From NCBI GenBank assembly GCA_902491475.1, contig CABUHY010000003.1, positions 1-64,000 of the forward strand: a DNA stretch of 64,000 nucleotides, read 5' to 3'. Under the pieces are notes generated by a model. It made no database searches. It was not told the origin of the DNA and saw only the letters and a program-made list of their open reading frames with translations. Shown here one piece after another: positions 60,871-64,000 of the stretch; the first letter of the stretch is position 1; each line of letters starts with the position of its first letter. Position numbers and translations under genes: made by a program. The stretch comes from an uncultured Eubacteriales bacterium (GTDB taxonomy: Bacteria > Bacillota > Clostridia > Oscillospirales > Acutalibacteraceae).

Positions 60871-61866
60871 TCAGAAAAGTATAACATTGTCGATTTGCGG
60901 CACATCAATGTTGAAATTTGTCGCCGTGGTTTTTGAAACATATATCGCAAAAGCAATATCCGTGTCAACGGGGAGGTCGGACGGCTTTGCGCCTCTGAGT
61001 ATTTCGTCAGCGTCAGCCGCCGCATTATAGCTTAAATCCTTGACGGGGGAGGCGGTTGAGGCAAGTACGCCGCTTTCAACGCAGCCGATATTTGACGAGA
61101 ACACGAATTTTGAGCTTGCGGACGCTGCCGAGACAATGCTCGGTGCCGCATTTTTGAGTTCTTCATCGCCTGTGAGATAAATTGCGTCGTTGCGTGTGAG
61201 CAGGTCGGAAACAATCGAGTCAATCGAGTCAACGCCGTCGAGCACAACCTGTTCAACGCCGAATAAATCGTCGGTAAGATATTTTACGGCGCTGTCCTTT
61301 TCCGCAATCGACTTTTCGTTGTTCATACATATAACCGCAACATTCGAAACGCTCGGGGTCAGAATTCTGATATACGAAAGCAGGGTGTCGTTTGATGTGT
61401 TGCTGACGGTGCCCGTCATATTTTTATCGGGAGCCTCAAGGCTTGAAGTGAGACCCAGTCCGACAGGGTCGCTGACCGCCACGAAAACGGTCGGTACGGT
61501 GCAGCCGCTCGCCGCAACAGCCGAGGCGCATTTGTCGCCTATGGCAACGATAATGTCATAATCTGCGTTTGCAAGCGACGCCGTTGTCTGTGAGAGCTTG
61601 TCCTCGCTTCCCTGAGCGTTTTTGATGTCAAATTTCATTTTTGCTTCGTCGTAGCCGAGAAGCCTCATTCTTTTTATAAAGGTCTGGCGCAGCTCGCTTG
61701 TGAAATTGTCGTTGTCAAACTGAACTATCGCCGCCTTAAAGGACGAGTCCGAGTCGTGCGGGCTGTCGGTCGTGGCGTCGTCCGTCAAATTGCTTCCCGA
61801 GCAGGCGGAAAACAAAAGCGTTATCGCAAGCAGTATGCACACTGCCGCTAAAAAAGTCTTTTTCAT
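60871..61866 (-). CDS. ABC transporter solute-binding lipoprotein (TrpX-like)
   Basis: A 331-residue lipoprotein. The signal peptide ends LLFSAC, with Cys22 as the lipidated residue. The rest matches the ABC_sub_bind family (FKAAIVQFDNDNFTSELRQTF, ADYDIIVAIGDKCASA, TVFVAVSDPVGLGL, NAAADADEILRGAKPSDLPV). This family binds tryptophan, tyrosine or similar ligands for a three-part ABC importer. The permease and ATPase genes that normally follow are absent on both sides, so it is an orphan binding protein. Confidence 0.87.
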   Translation of the reverse strand: MKKTFLAAVCILLAITLLFSACSGSNLTDDATTDSPHDSDSSFKAAIVQFDNDNFTSELRQTFIKRMRLLGYDEAKMKFDIKNAQGSEDKLSQTTASLANADYDIIVAIGDKCASAVAASGCTVPTVFVAVSDPVGLGLTSSLEAPDKNMTGTVSNTSNDTLLSYIRILTPSVSNVAVICMNNEKSIAEKDSAVKYLTDDLFGVEQVVLDGVDSIDSIVSDLLTRNDAIYLTGDEELKNAAPSIVSAASASSKFVFSSNIGCVESGVLASTASPVKDLSYNAAADADEILRGAKPSDLPVDTDIAFAIYVSKTTATNFNIDVPQIDNVILF

Positions 61867-61953
61867 ATTGAATAACCTCTGATATATATAATACTCAATA
61901 AATTAAAACACAACGGGGGCATTTTGTCAATTAAACAGCCGTCTAAATTTCGA

Positions 61954-61982
61954 TTGTAATTTTTTACCTTATATAGTATAAT
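61954..61982 (+). promoter_or_regulatory. Promoter of the YhhN-family gene
   Basis: TTGTAA (61954-61959), 17 nt and TATAAT (61977-61982). Confidence 0.55.
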
Positions 61983-62012
61983 GAAAATATCATTAAGGGG
62001 GAGGCACAGGTT

Positions 62013-62723
62013 ATGTATTCATCATTATTCTATTTTGCACTGTTGGCAATAGGTGTGGCTGCAACTGCGGTGTTCCTTGTTTTGCGTGTTAAAAAGGGCG
62101 GAATTACGGCTCTTTACGCCAAAGCGATAGCAAGCTGCTGCTTTATTGCGACCGCCATTGCCGCAACAAACCGAAACAGAGTTTTTCTTGAATTCGGTTC
62201 TCTTATTCTTGCGGGACTTATTCTCGGAATGTTGGGCGACATATGGCTCGACCTGAAGTGGATATATCTTCAGGATAAGGACTCGTACCTCTATGCGGGA
62301 TTTATTTCGTTTTTACTCGGTCATTTGTGTTTTATAACCGCAATTTTCAGGAGCGCTCCGTGGAATTCGTTTTCCATCATAATGTCGCTTGTTCTTGCGG
62401 TTGTAATCGGAGTTATAGCTATCCTTATGGAGAAGCCTATGAAGATGAAATACGGAAACTTCAAGCTGATAGTTTTCCTGTATTCGTGCACGCTTGCGCT
62501 CACAATGACATCGTCGATTATGACGGCTTATGTCACACATTTCAGGTCCGCTGCGTGGATTGTAATGTCAATAGGCGCAATTTTCTTCCTGCTTTCCGAC
62601 CTTGTTCTGTCGGGAATGTACTTTGCGGAGAACAAGAACACAAAGGGTAACATTATTCTCAATCATACGCTTTACTATGCCGCACAGTTCTGTATGGCGG
62701 CAACGATACTGTTTATCAAATAA
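62013..62723 (+). CDS. YhhN-family membrane protein (lysoplasmalogenase-like)
   Basis: A 236-residue membrane protein with about eight helices. The paired acidic motifs GMLGDIWLDLK (about residue 75) and FLLSDLVLSGMYF (about 195) mark the YhhN/TMEM86 family, whose studied members hydrolyse the vinyl-ether bond of lysoplasmalogens. Plasmalogens occur in many anaerobic Clostridia, so the activity would fit. GGGGGAGG precedes the ATG. An MscS channel gene follows after 12 bp. Confidence 0.85.
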   Translation: MYSSLFYFALLAIGVAATAVFLVLRVKKGGITALYAKAIASCCFIATAIAATNRNRVFLEFGSLILAGLILGMLGDIWLDLKWIYLQDKDSYLYAGFISFLLGHLCFITAIFRSAPWNSFSIIMSLVLAVVIGVIAILMEKPMKMKYGNFKLIVFLYSCTLALTMTSSIMTAYVTHFRSAAWIVMSIGAIFFLLSDLVLSGMYFAENKNTKGNIILNHTLYYAAQFCMAATILFIK

Positions 62724-62735
62724 AGAGGCTTTACA

Positions 62736-63557
62736 ATGAAATTTCGTGACATTCTCGACTATGCGATAGGGGATTTTACCGTCGGCAAAATACTTGCGGC
62801 GATAATTACCTTTGTGATTTGCTATGCGGTCATAAGAGTGATTTTTTCGCTTTTGTCAAAGCTTATTGAGAAAACCTCGCTTGACATTGCCCTTAAAAGA
62901 TACATAAAAATGGGCATAAAAATCGTGCTGTGGTTTATAACGGCGATAATTACCGTTGACGCACTCGGCGTTTCCACGACTTCGTTTGTTGCGGCGTTTT
63001 CGGTTGTCGGTCTTGCGGCGTCTCTTGCCGTTCAGGACTCGCTTTCAAACCTTGCAAGCGGAATTATGCTGCTTATCACAAAACCGTTTAAGATAGGCGA
63101 TTTTGTGGAAATAGACGATGTGTCGGGCACTGTTGCGATAATAAGCCTTATTCACACAAAGCTTCTGACCGTTGACAACAAAATGGTCTATGTACCGAAC
63201 GGAAAAATCATCTCTGCGAAGATAGTCAACTATACAGCCGAGAAAAAACGCCGTGTCGATATGGAAATATGCGCTTCCTATGACGCTCCGATTGCAACCG
63301 TCCGTGAGGCTTTGCTCAAGGCGGTTGAAAAGACGGAATTGTTTGAGGATAAGCCCGAAAAACCGTTTGCGGCGGTGCTGTCATATGACGACAGCAGTAT
63401 CCGTTACACACTCAAGGCGTGGACCCGGACGGAAAAATATTGGGACGCATATTATGCGCTTAACGAAAACATAAAAACGGAATTTGACGAATACGGAATT
63501 GAAATGACTTACAATCATATAAATGTACATATGATTGAGGACAAAAAAGACAGATAA
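62736..63557 (+). CDS. Small-conductance mechanosensitive channel (MscS family)
   Basis: A 273-residue channel of MscS size. Three N-terminal helices include the pore helix region VVGLAASLAVQDSLSNLASGIMLLI. The beta domain has FKIGDFVEID, and the vestibule segment VYVPNGKIISAKIVNYT is typical. It opens on membrane tension to release solutes during osmotic downshock. It is probably co-transcribed with the YhhN gene and the following rmuC. Confidence 0.93.
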   Translation: MKFRDILDYAIGDFTVGKILAAIITFVICYAVIRVIFSLLSKLIEKTSLDIALKRYIKMGIKIVLWFITAIITVDALGVSTTSFVAAFSVVGLAASLAVQDSLSNLASGIMLLITKPFKIGDFVEIDDVSGTVAIISLIHTKLLTVDNKMVYVPNGKIISAKIVNYTAEKKRRVDMEICASYDAPIATVREALLKAVEKTELFEDKPEKPFAAVLSYDDSSIRYTLKAWTRTEKYWDAYYALNENIKTEFDEYGIEMTYNHINVHMIEDKKDR

Positions 63558-63568
63558 CGGAGAAATTT

Positions 63569-64000
63569 ATGCAGAACATTCTTTTATACATCACAGCGGC
63601 GGTTTGCACGGTGGGAATTATCGTCCTTGCCGTAATGCTCTCGGCTCTTTCAAAAAAGGTAAGCTCTCTCGGGGAAAACGACGGCTCACAGCGTACCGAG
63701 CAGAAGCTTGACTATCTTTCAGACACCTTCAGCAAGGAATTCAGCAACATAAGGATTGAAAATCAGAACGCCAACAAGGAAATCCGTTCCGATATGCAGA
63801 AGAGTCTTGACAATATGTCGCAGAAAATCGAGAGTATGAACAAGGGCAACTACGAGCACCGTGAGAAAACGCTCGAGATACTCGGCTCGATAAACGAGAA
63901 AAATGCGGCGCAGAGCGAAAAGCTCAACAAAACGCTTGAAGAGTCCATAAACAAGCTTCAGCTTTCAAATGAAAAGAAGCTTGAAGAGATGAGGGCGACC
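63569..64000 (+). CDS. rmuC: DNA recombination protein RmuC (5' part)
   Basis: An open frame from ATG 63569 (GGAG 7 nt before) to the window edge, 144 codons seen. It has an N-terminal membrane helix (about 4-25), a long coiled coil, and then LQLSNEKKLEEMRAT, the hallmark just before the nuclease-like core of RmuC. RmuC limits inversions at short repeats. The C-terminal catalytic part lies beyond the window. Confidence 0.88.
   Translation, partial: MQNILLYITAAVCTVGIIVLAVMLSALSKKVSSLGENDGSQRTEQKLDYLSDTFSKEFSNIRIENQNANKEIRSDMQKSLDNMSQKIESMNKGNYEHREKTLEILGSINEKNAAQSEKLNKTLEESINKLQLSNEKKLEEMRAT

Overview
The window looks like chromosome from a mid-GC Firmicute of class Clostridia, most likely an Oscillospiraceae/Ruminococcaceae-type gut commensal. 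This is inferred from a PolC-type replicase, the MEP isoprenoid pathway, pyruvate phosphate dikinase, consensus sigma-A promoters, strong GGAG ribosome sites, and enzymes for host or plant glycans (GH35, GH110, hexuronate genes). No species can be named from sequence reading alone.

Layout. (1) 71-3246: four tandem paralogous small secreted proteins plus a single-pass membrane protein with a proline-rich stalk; the signal peptides and a shared leader motif indicate duplication of a two-gene module. (2) 3356-7014: a CsoR-type repressor, a sigma factor translationally coupled to an unknown protein, a TraX-family membrane protein, and fucO behind a promoter carrying a Rex-like site. (3) 7077-9989: GH35 beta-galactosidase with a NahK-like sugar kinase. 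(4) 10210-20268: the housekeeping run pyrH-frr-uppS-cdsA-dxr-rseP-ispG-polC, followed by two membrane-linked genes; PolC lacks the usual inserted 3'-5' exonuclease domain. (5) 22652-28263: ppdK, a Fic-domain cassette with its own operators, a cupin/HxlR pair, a cytidine deaminase gene broken by one stop codon, and a small membrane protein. (6) 28640-34724: metallophosphoesterase-uxaB-uxaA-phosphodiesterase-MFS transporter operon. (7) 34781-44472: regulators (LysR, DtxR, XRE), an aldo/keto reductase, an anSME-like radical SAM enzyme, HAD phosphatase, a Cys-rich protein, a diguanylate cyclase, a lipase-like hydrolase and a DUF5058 membrane pair. (8) 44591-47805: a giant collagen-like surface protein whose C-terminal tip and downstream neighbour are clearly more AT-rich. 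(9) 48786-54702: an E2-type acyltransferase domain with a TolA-like charged tail, GH110 alpha-galactosidase and a GPH sugar symporter with a 320-residue cytosolic tail. (10) 55517-64000: nadB-nadC, tRNA-Arg, S51 peptidase-like gene, unknown protein, tRNA-Leu, an orphan solute-binding lipoprotein, YhhN-type membrane protein, MscS channel and the start of rmuC.

Long non-coding stretches (47.8-48.8, 54.7-55.5 and 59.8-60.7 kb) are full of recurring palindromes. The best candidates for something undescribed are the duplicated secreted-protein module with its alternative-fold leader RNA, the exonuclease-less PolC, the collagen/beta-unit fibre with a replaced tip, and the GH110 locus in which two unrelated proteins carry long Lys/Glu/Ala-rich tails.
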